From an uncultured Alphaproteobacteria bacterium (GTDB lineage Bacteria > Pseudomonadota > Alphaproteobacteria > CAAHEQ01 > UBA3637): a DNA stretch of 21,031 nt. The position numbers were made by a program, and so were the translations under genes. Shown piece by piece: positions 7,812 through 15,829 of the stretch (positions are counted from its first letter, which is position 1; each line of letters starts with the position of its first letter). The notes under the pieces are model-generated. The model was not told where the DNA came from and searched no databases. It saw only the letters and a program-made list of their open reading frames with translations. The stretch lies in NCBI GenBank assembly GCA_937888725.1, contig CALARE010000083.1:1-21031 (forward strand), in the 5' to 3' direction.

Positions 7812-9926
7812 TTAAAGTGCATTTAAGATATTCTTTTTATCTTTCATATAAGTTTTTAAAAACATATTTGGGTTTTTAACATCCAAATTTTGCATTAATG
7901 AATCACAATTGTCAAACATTATCCAAAACGGTTCCTCTGTTGATAAACGTGGTGCATAAATATGTTGAATACCATTTGTTCCAACCAAAAATGATGTACA
8001 CCTCTTTAAGTTGTTCGCAACTATATTTTTTAATTTAGGGCAATTTTCAAGACTGCGAACACCGATACCTTCTACCTGTGGGATATTTAATTGTTGCAAA
8101 TTTTTCAAATGGCAAATGCTATTTTTACTGATACGGTCTAAACCTAAAATATCTAACTGTTGCAAGTTAACATTCTGCCGAATTGAAAAATCACCTAAAT
8201 AATCGAGTTGATTAAATCTTAAATACATTAAATTAGGTAAATCACAAAAACAATGCGATTTTACTATTTTTAATTTTTCGAAAAATAACCCTCCCAAACG
8301 TGTGTCGTGACAAAAACAACCTCGACCGATTTCCTTTAAATTTGAAAAATCAACATCTGCCAACATGGGACATTTTGCAACGCATCTCTTTCCCATTGTT
8401 TCAACCTTGGGCAAATAAAGCCTTTTTAAATTTAGACAACATTGAAAACTATTCTCATAAACAGTCGTTACATTCGGAGCCTCAAACACTTCAACACTTT
8501 GATTATCTTTCAAAAAATTTTCACCCAAAGATTGAACAGTTGGCATATAAATTGCATAAATTTGATTATTCCGCTCCTTTAAAACAGGTACATTATTTAT
8601 AAACAATGTTCGCTCATCTGTATTATCATTTTGAATTGCAATTGTTTTCCCTGTCATTTCCTTTTGAAGTGCTTTGATAAAAGAATATGTAAAACACCCC
8701 TTATTTAACAAGGTATTTTGCTCACAATCAATCAACAAACCACCAAAAAAGCTTTTTCCATTTTGTAATACGTGGGGAATATTTACACGCTGTAATAAGG
8801 GCATATTATCAAAACAATCTTCATACACCTTAGTTAGTTTAGGTAAATTGACATATTTTAATTTTGGACAATTTGAGATACTTGCATACTCTAAACACAA
8901 AGCTTCGGGTGCTGAAAATTCCTCCAAATCTGGCAAATTGATAACACCATGCATCACAATACGCCATAGAGTAGGTAAATACAATCCATTTAGAGCACCA
9001 CCATTTAATTTTAAAATCGGAGTATCATTTGCAAATAAATATTTATCCCCATTTTTATTTTGAAGTTGCAATCTTTTCCCATAAATTTCTTCTTCAATTA
9101 AACGCATCAATGGTGTCGTTTCATCTGAAATTACATTGGTCAATGTTTTTTCTTTCAAATCTAAAATAAAATCATGAACCATAATTTGTGTATCACTATT
9201 CAAATGATGAATAACACCATCTTTATAATACCATGTATCACCAATATAAATATTTAGGTGTTCATAATGATATTTCAAAATTTGATTATCCGCATACAAA
9301 TATCCTGCTGGCAAATCTTCTTCTTGTGATGAAAAATCAACATTAAAATATTTCTTCAATGCACTTGAAAGACCCCTAATAATATTATCAGGATTTGAAT
9401 TAAACGTATTATCAGGATTTTCAACTTTATGATTATACCTATTCGTAATTTTAATATAACCACCTTTTTTTAATATCTGAATAGAAATAACAGAGGTACC
9501 ATACTCATCTTGGCGTTCTGGGAATAAAAAATCCTCTCTTTTAATTTCGCTCACATTCTTTTTAATTGCATGAATTATATGATAATTTTTATATCTAGAT
9601 GGGTCACAAAAGGTGCATAATTCTTCTTCAGGTTCAAAGTATGGCAAAATTGAGTTTTGCTCTAAAAAAGACGTTACCTCATAAGATTGGTACCCTGCTC
9701 TATCTAACAATTCAAAAGGGGATTCATCTGTATTTTCATCAACAACCTTAATGCGTTTTAATGATTCTAAAAATTTTAAAATCGGCAAAGGATTACGCCC
9801 CGCATATTTAACTATACGAGGAAAATTTGGTATCTCAAATAACCCATTATCAAAACGACGAATTTCTTGAGCAAAAGCTTCGCCGTTTTGTTTTTTTATG
9901 ATATCATAAACAGATTTTTCCTTCAT
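7812..9926 (-). CDS. Large leucine-rich-repeat protein (BspA/LRR_5-like), no signal peptide
   Basis: 704 aa. From about residue 310 to 690 there are irregular repeats of about 20-25 residues of the type 'NLKRLYLPKVETMGKRCVAK', with C-P-x-L and L-x-x-L-x-L-P-x-V steps typical of BspA-like LRRs. Roughly residues 1-300 form a separate charged region (starting KSVYDIIKKQNGEAFAQEIRRF) that I do not recognise. There is no signal peptide, membrane segment or sorting tail, so it is either cytoplasmic or exported by a Sec-independent route. The start is ATG 9926 behind AAGGG; GTG 9929 just upstream is unlikely. It has a strong promoter of its own. Function (adhesion, effector, sensing) is undetermined. 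Confidence 0.8.
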   Translation of the reverse strand: MKEKSVYDIIKKQNGEAFAQEIRRFDNGLFEIPNFPRIVKYAGRNPLPILKFLESLKRIKVVDENTDESPFELLDRAGYQSYEVTSFLEQNSILPYFEPEEELCTFCDPSRYKNYHIIHAIKKNVSEIKREDFLFPERQDEYGTSVISIQILKKGGYIKITNRYNHKVENPDNTFNSNPDNIIRGLSSALKKYFNVDFSSQEEDLPAGYLYADNQILKYHYEHLNIYIGDTWYYKDGVIHHLNSDTQIMVHDFILDLKEKTLTNVISDETTPLMRLIEEEIYGKRLQLQNKNGDKYLFANDTPILKLNGGALNGLYLPTLWRIVMHGVINLPDLEEFSAPEALCLEYASISNCPKLKYVNLPKLTKVYEDCFDNMPLLQRVNIPHVLQNGKSFFGGLLIDCEQNTLLNKGCFTYSFIKALQKEMTGKTIAIQNDNTDERTLFINNVPVLKERNNQIYAIYMPTVQSLGENFLKDNQSVEVFEAPNVTTVYENSFQCCLNLKRLYLPKVETMGKRCVAKCPMLADVDFSNLKEIGRGCFCHDTRLGGLFFEKLKIVKSHCFCDLPNLMYLRFNQLDYLGDFSIRQNVNLQQLDILGLDRISKNSICHLKNLQQLNIPQVEGIGVRSLENCPKLKNIVANNLKRCTSFLVGTNGIQHIYAPRLSTEEPFWIMFDNCDSLMQNLDVKNPNMFLKTYMKDKKNILNAL

Positions 9927-9956
9927 CACAAAAAACCCTTAACAAAAACACTAAAT

Positions 9957-9985
9957 ATTATAGCACAAAAATCAAAATATTACAA
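9957..9985 (-). promoter_or_regulatory. Promoter for the LRR gene
   Basis: On the minus strand: TTGTAA, 17 bp, then a perfect TATAAT preceded by TGC (extended -10). It is about 30 bp upstream of the LRR ATG and back-to-back with the porin promoter. Confidence 0.6.
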
Positions 9986-10036
9986 CAAATAAAAAACATT
10001 GACAAAGATTTTACCTCAAATTACATCATTTTTATC

Positions 10037-10065
10037 TTTTAATACATATAACAATATGCTAGAAT
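10037..10065 (+). promoter_or_regulatory. Porin promoter (extended -10)
   Basis: TGC-TAGAAT (10057-10065) is a strong extended -10; the matching -35 position (TTTTAA, 10037-10042) is poor, as is common for extended -10 promoters. A TTGACA at 9999-10004 lies too far upstream to pair with it. An AAGGAG ribosome binding site follows at about 10087. Confidence 0.45.
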
Positions 10066-10097
10066 GCAAAAGATAATACGTTTTATAAGGAGTTAAA

Positions 10098-11210
10098 ATG
10101 AAAAAAAGCACTCTTATGTTAGTTAGTTTTTTAATCACAACCCCTGCAGTTTCTGGCACATGGGACTTTAACGCTCATGGACTTGCTGGTGCTTATTATG
10201 GTTTTTCAAAAACAAAATATGAAAACAAGTATCCAGGTAGATTTGTAACAAGGACAGATGCCACATTACAAGCCAACTATCTTTTTGATAAAACAACAAA
10301 AATTGGTATTCATGCTTCCAGTGCCGTGATATATAAAGAAGATGACAAAGATAGAAGTGAAGGTGAATACCGTTTTTACCCCTATATTGTTAGCGAATCA
10401 GCTCTTGGTCTCCTTCAAATTGGATACACACAAAATGCCGCATATCAGCTTCATAAAGGTGCAACAGAAATCACTTTTTTAAAACTAGACGATTCAAATG
10501 CAACCTATTTTTTAAGCAATCCCAACTGGGGAAATGGATTTAAATCCACATATAGTTATACGCCCAAATCCACATCTATTATGACAGATGGAAGGGCTCC
10601 TAAAATTACATATATCACACCAAAGTGGAATGGTTTAAAATTGGGAGCATCTTATACCATTCATAACGCAAACCGTCGCGGAATGACAAGCCGTTATGCC
10701 GACTATGAAACAAATGAAGATGGCTATACATTTGCTGCTCAAAAAGAATGGAACTTATCTAAAAGAGCAAAACTCACCACCGCTATTGGGTATGGTGTTT
10801 TTAACTCAACAGATAAGGAAATTTCACTAAGCACTCGCTTTGAATATTGTCGTTTCAACATGGGGGCTGGATACAAAAAAGCCTATATTGACGGCAATAA
10901 AAACCCCATTTCCACAGCAAAAAAAAGCAACTATTTACCTGCCTATTTTGACAATTTTAGAGAATCTGAGGCTTGGAACATTAGTGCTGGGTACAAATGG
11001 GAAAAATTTAAAACAAATCTAGCTCTTTTACACACACAAGCACAAAACACAAGACATCAAGATACCCTTTTTATCTTTTCAAATGTGTATAATTTAACTA
11101 AAATGGTTGAACTCTATGGTGTTGCCACACATTTAAATGCACATAGCACAACACACCAAAAGGATAACAAAGGTGTTTCGTTTATTACTGGTATTGGGCT
11201 AAGATTTTAA
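10098..11210 (+). CDS. Outer-membrane porin-like beta-barrel protein
   Basis: 370 aa. Residues 1-19 form a signal peptide (MKKSTLMLVSF...AVSG). The rest is dominated by alternating amphipathic strands rich in Tyr, Gly and Thr, with short charged turns, and ends GIGLRF with the C-terminal Phe required for BAM recognition. That layout and length match 16-strand general porins of Gram-negative bacteria. Pore selectivity cannot be read from sequence. A single-gene unit: AAGGAG ribosome binding site, own promoter and a strong terminator 30 nt after the stop. Confidence 0.85.
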   Translation: MKKSTLMLVSFLITTPAVSGTWDFNAHGLAGAYYGFSKTKYENKYPGRFVTRTDATLQANYLFDKTTKIGIHASSAVIYKEDDKDRSEGEYRFYPYIVSESALGLLQIGYTQNAAYQLHKGATEITFLKLDDSNATYFLSNPNWGNGFKSTYSYTPKSTSIMTDGRAPKITYITPKWNGLKLGASYTIHNANRRGMTSRYADYETNEDGYTFAAQKEWNLSKRAKLTTAIGYGVFNSTDKEISLSTRFEYCRFNMGAGYKKAYIDGNKNPISTAKKSNYLPAYFDNFRESEAWNISAGYKWEKFKTNLALLHTQAQNTRHQDTLFIFSNVYNLTKMVELYGVATHLNAHSTTHQKDNKGVSFITGIGLRF

Positions 11211-11240
11211 TATCAAAACACCATCGATTCAAACACGCAT

Positions 11241-11273
11241 AAAAAAAAGACAACCTAACGTTGTCTTTTTTTT
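11241..11273. terminator. Bidirectional terminator between porin and unknown gene
   Basis: Perfect 14-bp inverted repeat: eight A then GACAAC, loop CTAAC, GTTGTC then eight T. It works on both strands and overlaps the last codons of the convergent gene ending at 11255. Confidence 0.9.
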
Positions 11274-12046
11274 GCTTCAACACACATCTGTCTTTCAAGA
11301 GGTGTAAACTGCTGTAATCCTTTTGCAAGAGCGATACGAACGGTTGAATAATAAACCTCATTAGCCACTTTTGTTGGAGCGGGACACCCAGCATCTTTAA
11401 AGGCTTTATACAACAATGGCAAGTTGCATGCAATCTCTTCTGTTTTTTGATTTTCCGAAATAAATTCAATCAATTCCCCTGTTTCATAAACATCAGCAAT
11501 ATCACCTTTTAATAATGAAACTTTCCAAAAAGCAGGCTTTTTTGCATCAAGAGAAATATAATAATAAACATCATCCTTTTTAGCACATAAAGCTGTTTCA
11601 TTCCCATCAACATCAGTTATAACAACTGGTGTAATACTTGAAAATTTAGCCAACTGTTTATCTCTTTGCTTTGCCTTGCGTTGCTCTTGAGCCTGATTGT
11701 TATGTCGTGTTACAATAACTTTGTTGTTTTGTAAATCATTCGCTGAAGTTTTTTTCACAACGAGTGACGGCATTTGACGAGCCTCTCGCAAATAGCGATC
11801 CTCCATTGCCTGAACAATCGTTTGAAAAACACCTTTATCCGCATATTTTTTCAACAATTTAAAAAGATATGCAATTTCATCATGTGTCATATGTTCTTTT
11901 TTAGCGTCATCATTTTGATACGCTTTATAATAATAACTTACATCAGGTTTAGCAGATACACGAAAATAAAAAAAAGGCGTTTGTCCATAAACTTCAGCAG
12001 TTTTTGTATCAAAAAATGCTACAAAATTTGTTTTTTCACTATTCAT
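11255..12046 (-). CDS. Protein of unknown function (263 aa)
   Basis: I do not recognise a family. The start is ATG 12046, with TAGGAG 5 nt ahead; TTG 12061 upstream is unlikely. The sequence is soluble-looking with no signal peptide or membrane segment. The first 105 residues are rich in aromatic residues (FFYFRVSAKPDVSYYYKAYQ). A basic, Gln-rich linker follows at about 110-140 (RHNNQAQEQRKAKQRDKQ). A second part about 145-230 starts with strand-like VVITDVDGNETALCAKKDDVYYY. The tail is KKRQR. The two halves around a charged linker suggest two small domains. It is a monocistronic unit between a strong promoter and a shared terminator. Confidence 0.75.
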   Translation of the reverse strand: MNSEKTNFVAFFDTKTAEVYGQTPFFYFRVSAKPDVSYYYKAYQNDDAKKEHMTHDEIAYLFKLLKKYADKGVFQTIVQAMEDRYLREARQMPSLVVKKTSANDLQNNKVIVTRHNNQAQEQRKAKQRDKQLAKFSSITPVVITDVDGNETALCAKKDDVYYYISLDAKKPAFWKVSLLKGDIADVYETGELIEFISENQKTEEIACNLPLLYKAFKDAGCPAPTKVANEVYYSTVRIALAKGLQQFTPLERQMCVEAKKRQR

Positions 12047-12076
12047 ACAGACTCCTATCAAAGAAAATTTTGTGCA

Positions 12077-12105
12077 TTATAACATAAAAAAATAATTTCG
12101 TCAAC
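12077..12105 (-). promoter_or_regulatory. Promoter for the 263-aa gene
   Basis: On the minus strand TTGACG, 17 bp, perfect TATAAT. The predicted start is near 12070, about 24 nt before the ATG. Confidence 0.7.
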
Positions 12106-12135
12106 ATTTTTAAATATTATTACACAATTGTTTTC

Positions 12136-12164
12136 TTGACTATTCATCATAAAAAGAATAAAAC
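12136..12164 (+). promoter_or_regulatory. Likely promoter of rnhA
   Basis: TTGACT (12136-12141), 17 bp, TAAAAC (12159-12164). The -10 is weak. Divergent from the preceding promoter. Confidence 0.35.
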
Positions 12165-12192
12165 AAATATTATAAATAAAATGAGGTGACAA

Positions 12193-12642
12193 ATGAAAAA
12201 AGTTTTACTATACACTGATGGTGCTTGCTCTGGAAATCCTGGTGCTGGTGGCTGGGGCGTCCTACTTGTTTATGGTGATGTAGAAAAATCATTTTCAGGC
12301 GGTGCCAAACAAACCACAAATAACCAAATGGAACTAACCGCCGTTATAGAGGGTTTAAATAAACTTAAAGAACCATGCCATGTGCATATTTTTACAGATA
12401 GCAAATATGTCTTAGAAGGTGCGACAAAATGGATTTTTGGATGGAAAAAAAACAATTGGAAAAAAGCCGATAAAAAACCCGTTCTTAATCAAGAACTATG
12501 GATTAAATTAGATGAAGCCCTAAAAAATCACACGGTTGAATGGACATGGGTTAAAGGACACGCTGGGCACCCCCAAAATGAGCTTGTTGATAAATTAGCT
12601 TGCGAACAACGAGATACGTATAATGCCCTTAATCAAGAATAA
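12193..12642 (+). CDS. rnhA: Ribonuclease HI
   Basis: 149 aa, close to E. coli RNase HI in length. The catalytic DEDD residues are visible: Asp9 in YTDGACSGNPG, Glu47 in NNQMELTA, Asp69 in IFTDSKYV and Asp133 in NELVDKLA, plus His123 in VKGHAGH. It cleaves the RNA strand of RNA-DNA hybrids in the cytoplasm. The basic handle (GWKKNNWKKADKKPV) that aids substrate binding is present. GAGGTG precedes the ATG. It converges with the DsbD-like gene with only 6 nt between stops and no obvious terminator hairpin. Confidence 0.97.
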   Translation: MKKVLLYTDGACSGNPGAGGWGVLLVYGDVEKSFSGGAKQTTNNQMELTAVIEGLNKLKEPCHVHIFTDSKYVLEGATKWIFGWKKNNWKKADKKPVLNQELWIKLDEALKNHTVEWTWVKGHAGHPQNELVDKLACEQRDTYNALNQE

Positions 12643-12648
12643 AAAAAA

Positions 12649-14466
12649 TTAATGTTCCCCATCTTTTCCTGCTACAAATTGCTTATTAATATCTGCAATA
12701 TCCGTAACGTTTTTTAGATAAGATGGCCATTCATCTAGAGAAACATACCCATATAAAATAACGGGATACGGAACATTTGTTCCATACAATAGAGCGTAAG
12801 TTGCCCTTTCAATATGATTTTCTGATAAAAATTCCTTTTCAAACGAATCTATATTTAATGAAACAATTTTTGTTTTTTTATTTAAAAGTAGATTTGTATT
12901 CTCCGACATATAACGAAATGACCATTTATTCAACAAACATCGAACACAATATCCATTTTCAATAGAAACATATGTAATCTGATTTTGTTGGGGCAATAAT
13001 TCTTTTGAAGATACATCAGACTTATCAAAAGCAAAATGTCCTATAAAAGCAACAAACAACCATATTAACAGCACAACCTGAGGCAAGCGTAATAAATATG
13101 GATACTGTTTTACTTTTTTTAATTCTTTAAATAATTTTGGCATATTCTTCGTCATATTAAAGGGCAAATAACTTATAAATGCCCAACTTGCAAAGACAAA
13201 AAATATTGAAAATGTCCCACTTTCTAAAGCATACAAAACATCCATCAAATAGGGTTTTGGCAGTAAAAAGAAAAAGACAATTGCCCATCCTAATGAAATA
13301 TTTGGTTTATATAACAAATAAACAAGGGCAAGAAATGCAAACCCAATATTCCAATTTTTAATTTCAAACAAATTGAAAATATCAACGTAAAAATATCCCA
13401 AAATCGCAAGAATACCTGCCACAAAACTAATACCATATTTAATCAGTTTTACTTTTTGGTGTAATTCCTTTTTTGTACCTGGCAAACAAAGAAACAACAA
13501 AAACAATGGTGATAAAAGAAACAACAAAAACCCAGACTCTAGCACTTTTAAAACTGACAATTCACTTTTAAACGATTTCCACACACCTTGTTCTATTGCT
13601 AAATTTAAATCAAAAGCACCTAATGAAGTTAGTAATTTAATACTTGCCTTATCTAACTGAGTTAATTTATTAGATTTAATTAAAAGCATAGCTTGATTGT
13701 CATGCAATTCTTTTTTAACAAGAATCCAATCTTCATCTGTTTCAATTTGAATATCAATCCGATTAATATCACGATTAAAATCAAGAAATAACTGCAAATG
13801 ATTGTCATCAAGTTTTCTCAACTGTGCTTTCAATTCATTTTGTTGCGGGGGCATTGGTATCTTTTGAAAAGCTTGCAACATCATTGCACACACATCTGTT
13901 GGATAGGCATAACTTCTATCCAATGTTAACTCTAAAGGAATCGTTTTTGTTTCACACTTTTCTTTTTGGCACGCCGTAAAAGCAACTTCTTTCTTAACCG
14001 TAAATATTTGTGTGTCCTCATTTAATGTATACAACAAAGCAAAATAAGATTCTTTTTCATAATCTCTTGTCCGTTTGACAGCCCATTGATTTATGGGATA
14101 AAAAATATCCTCTTTCAAAAAAGAGTTCTTCTTTGTTTCATATGGAATAAGTGGTTTTTGTAATTTCCATCCGTCTTTAATCTTTGCCTCTATCATTAAA
14201 AAGAGTTGATTCGTTTTGGGAATACCACCATCACACGATATAAGACGAAATGTACCAAAAATAGTTTCATACAAAGGAGATATCCCTTTATCCTTTGTCA
14301 ATAAACCATATTCAGTAGATTGTTTTTTTTCAACCCCATAAGGGAGTTGCACCTGATTCGTTTGTGATATTATCGGGGTGTTTTTTAACACCTCTTGCCC
14401 CAAAACGTCCCCAAAAGCAAAAAGCGAAACATACAAAAAACTCAAAAAATATAAAAAATATTGCAT
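12649..14466 (-). CDS. Divergent DsbD/ScsB-like thiol:disulfide interchange membrane protein
   Basis: 605 aa in the three-part DsbD/ScsB layout. There is a signal peptide (1-23). The periplasmic N-terminal domain has TFRLISCDGGI near 72-82 and a Cys166/Cys171 pair, as in the DsbD alpha domain. A membrane region of about six segments covers about 305-480. The C-terminal thioredoxin-like domain has C507-V-R-C510 and a cis-Pro loop (NVPYPVILYG). The family moves electrons from cytoplasmic thioredoxin across the inner membrane. Oddly, the membrane region lacks the FTPC/LMPC signature and carries only one cysteine (Cys327), so the usual relay cannot be complete within it. The ATG has no Shine-Dalgarno sequence. 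Confidence 0.7.
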   Translation of the reverse strand: MQYFLYFLSFLYVSLFAFGDVLGQEVLKNTPIISQTNQVQLPYGVEKKQSTEYGLLTKDKGISPLYETIFGTFRLISCDGGIPKTNQLFLMIEAKIKDGWKLQKPLIPYETKKNSFLKEDIFYPINQWAVKRTRDYEKESYFALLYTLNEDTQIFTVKKEVAFTACQKEKCETKTIPLELTLDRSYAYPTDVCAMMLQAFQKIPMPPQQNELKAQLRKLDDNHLQLFLDFNRDINRIDIQIETDEDWILVKKELHDNQAMLLIKSNKLTQLDKASIKLLTSLGAFDLNLAIEQGVWKSFKSELSVLKVLESGFLLFLLSPLFLLFLCLPGTKKELHQKVKLIKYGISFVAGILAILGYFYVDIFNLFEIKNWNIGFAFLALVYLLYKPNISLGWAIVFFFLLPKPYLMDVLYALESGTFSIFFVFASWAFISYLPFNMTKNMPKLFKELKKVKQYPYLLRLPQVVLLIWLFVAFIGHFAFDKSDVSSKELLPQQNQITYVSIENGYCVRCLLNKWSFRYMSENTNLLLNKKTKIVSLNIDSFEKEFLSENHIERATYALLYGTNVPYPVILYGYVSLDEWPSYLKNVTDIADINKQFVAGKDGEH

Positions 14467-14475
14467 CTTGAGGAC

Positions 14476-14504
14476 ACTATAGCAAAAAAAAACTTGATTG
14501 TCTT
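14476..14504 (-). promoter_or_regulatory. Putative promoter of the DsbD-like gene, giving a near-leaderless mRNA
   Basis: Minus strand AAGACA, 17 bp, TATAGT. The predicted transcript start (about 14469) is only about 3 nt before the ATG at 14466, which would explain the missing ribosome binding site. Confidence 0.35.
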
Positions 14505-14527
14505 TAAAAAAATGTGTAAATTATAAA
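14498..14527 (+). promoter_or_regulatory. Putative infC promoter
   Basis: TTGTCT (14498-14503), 18 bp, TATAAA (14522-14527). It overlaps the divergent promoter of the DsbD-like gene, so the two may compete. Confidence 0.35.
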
Positions 14528-14559
14528 GGATTTTTTAATAACATTTAATGGAGGCTCGT

Positions 14560-15111
14560 ATTAAACCGAATATATCAAATGCTCACGGGAATGATTCACA
14601 AGATAAAAACAACCCCCGTATCAATGAGCAAATCACCAACCCACAAGTTCGTCTTATTTTATCAACTGGGGAAAATATTGGTATCATCTCAACAAGAGAA
14701 GCACTAAAAAAAGCAGAAGAAGCAGGTTTAGATTTAATTGAAATTGCACCAAATGACAATTGCCCTGTCTGCAAAATTCTTGATTTTGGAAAATATAAAT
14801 ACGAGATGCAAAAGCGTAAAGCTGATGCCCGCAAAAAACAAAAAATCGTTGAAGTTAAAGAAATTAAATTTACCCCTAATATTGGCGATAATGACTACGC
14901 AGTTAAAATGAAAGCTGCAAAACGCTTTTTACAAGAGGGGAATAAAGTTAAATTCACTCTGCGTTTTAGAGGGCGTGAAATGTCTTATATTGATTTAGGA
15001 ATGGAAGTTTTACGTCGGGCTCAAGCAGATTTAGAAAACATTGCAAAAATTGAGAGTGCCCCCAAATTAGAAGGTCGACAAATGGGAATGGTTGTCGCCC
15101 CTACAAAATAA
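14560..15111 (+). CDS. infC: Translation initiation factor IF-3, apparent AUU start codon
   Basis: About 183 aa. The N-domain starts PRINEQITNPQVRLI, the linker is KYKYEMQKRKADARKKQK, and the C-domain carries EIKFTPNIGDNDY and the conserved FRGREMSYIDLG. IF3 binds the 30S subunit and proofreads start-codon choice. The start is set at ATT 14560: GGAGG (14550-14554) lies 5 nt ahead of it. The in-frame ATG at 14548 overlaps that Shine-Dalgarno and has no site of its own (the nearest, AAAGGA, is about 17 nt upstream). A non-AUG start on infC is the known device for IF3 autoregulation. rpmI and rplT do not follow; a terminator does. Confidence 0.93.
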   Translation: MKPNISNAHGNDSQDKNNPRINEQITNPQVRLILSTGENIGIISTREALKKAEEAGLDLIEIAPNDNCPVCKILDFGKYKYEMQKRKADARKKQKIVEVKEIKFTPNIGDNDYAVKMKAAKRFLQEGNKVKFTLRFRGREMSYIDLGMEVLRRAQADLENIAKIESAPKLEGRQMGMVVAPTK

Positions 15112-15124
15112 TTTTACAAAACGT

Positions 15125-15168
15125 AAAAAAACACTCCTTAAACATCAATGTTTAAGGAGTGTTTTTTT
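15125..15168. terminator. Strong bidirectional terminator after infC
   Basis: Perfect 21-bp inverted repeat (15125-15145 and 15148-15168) around CA, with core ACACTCCTTAAACAT and A/T runs at both ends. It serves infC on the + strand and the 88-aa gene on the - strand. Confidence 0.95.
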
Positions 15169-15175
15169 ATTTAAA

Positions 15176-15442
15176 CTAACGTGTTTGACTACGTTGTCTT
15201 TCCCAATCTAAGATTCGATTTCTTTGAGCTTCTAAAAAACGAGCCAATGCCTTATCATCTTTTTGAACTTTATCATAATTGAAGGCTTGACTTCTTTCTT
15301 CCATTTGTTTTTCAATAAGTTCATTATAACTTAATTCTGAAACTTCAACTGCTTTTTGTTCTTTATTTTCATTTTCCTGAGCCATTGCAGAAGAAAAAAC
15401 CACCGCAACACCCATCATTCCGATTAGTGTTTTTTTCATCAT
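15176..15442 (-). CDS. Small exported protein of unknown function (88 aa)
   Basis: Starts with a clear Sec signal peptide: MMKKTLIGMMGVAVVFSSAMA, cleavage expected after Ala21. The mature part (about 67 aa) is highly charged and predicted helical, rich in Glu, Lys, Arg and Gln, ending WERQRSQTR, with no cysteine. I do not recognise a family. Either of the two consecutive ATGs could start; AAAGGG fits the second slightly better. A near-consensus promoter lies just upstream and the shared terminator just downstream, so it is an independently expressed periplasmic protein. Confidence 0.7.
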   Translation of the reverse strand: MMKKTLIGMMGVAVVFSSAMAQENENKEQKAVEVSELSYNELIEKQMEERSQAFNYDKVQKDDKALARFLEAQRNRILDWERQRSQTR

Positions 15443-15470
15443 ATACCCTTTCTATTTTGATTTCGTGCGT

Positions 15471-15500
15471 ATTATATATTATTTTTTATACAATTGTCAA
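15471..15500 (-). promoter_or_regulatory. Strong promoter for the 88-aa protein, overlapped by an inverted repeat
   Basis: Minus strand TTGACA (15495-15500), 18 bp, TATAAT (15471-15476): both hexamers are consensus. The -35 sits in an inverted repeat GTCAAG-N5-CTTGAC (15496-15512), which could be an operator. Confidence 0.7.
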
Positions 15501-15570
15501 GCAAAACTTGACTTTTATTAAAAAAATTAAAAAAACAGAGATAGAAAAAAAAGATATGGTGTAAATTATT

Positions 15571-15829
15571 ATTTATAAGTGATAGATAAAGATAAAATTC
15601 AATCGAAGTGTAAGGAGTAGGTAAAAACAATGTTTGTATGGGATAGATAAAGCTTGAGAGCGATCCTGCCGTGTAGTAAACCTACATAAAAGAGTTGCAA
15701 ATCATTATTTGTAAGTGATAGATAAAGGCGAAATACCAATCGAAGTGTAAGGGGTAGGTAAAACAATGTTTGTATGGGATAGATAAAGCCCAGAGCGACC
15801 CTGCCGTGTAGTAACCTACATAAAGGGGA
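15571..15829. repeat. Tandem duplication of a 136-bp structured element (candidate ncRNA)
   Basis: Two copies with a period of exactly 136 bp. Each contains GATAGATAAA twice, 61 bp apart (15581, 15642; 15717, 15778). Between them are AATCGAAGTGTAAGG and ATGTTTGTATGGGATAG. After them comes CCTGCCGTGTAGTA, a small hairpin TGTAG/CTACA, then CATAAA. Differences between copies are single substitutions and short indels, several of which keep the TGTAG/CTACA hairpin. No reading frame is conserved across the copies, and the region is GC-richer than its surroundings. The + strand is purine-rich and is the more likely RNA. I cannot match it to 6S RNA, tmRNA, RNase P RNA, SRP RNA or a riboswitch I know. 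Confidence 0.7.

Noticed and set aside
8674..9063. 129-aa plus-strand ORF inside the LRR gene
   Set aside because: Antisense shadow of a long repeat-containing gene: no ribosome binding site and no recognisable domain.
9999..10026. Porin promoter using TTGACA at 9999
   Set aside because: No acceptable -10 lies 16-18 bp downstream; the extended -10 at 10057 is better.
15627..15650. Six-codon ORF (MFVWDR) conserved in both repeat copies
   Set aside because: It lies in the paired arm of the predicted hairpin, the Shine-Dalgarno is about 12 nt away, and its conservation is explained by the duplication.
15571..15829. CRISPR array, because of repeated short boxes
   Set aside because: Only four GATAGATAAA boxes of 10 bp exist, they lie within a larger duplicated unit, and the intervening sequences are themselves repeated rather than unique spacers. 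No cas genes are present.
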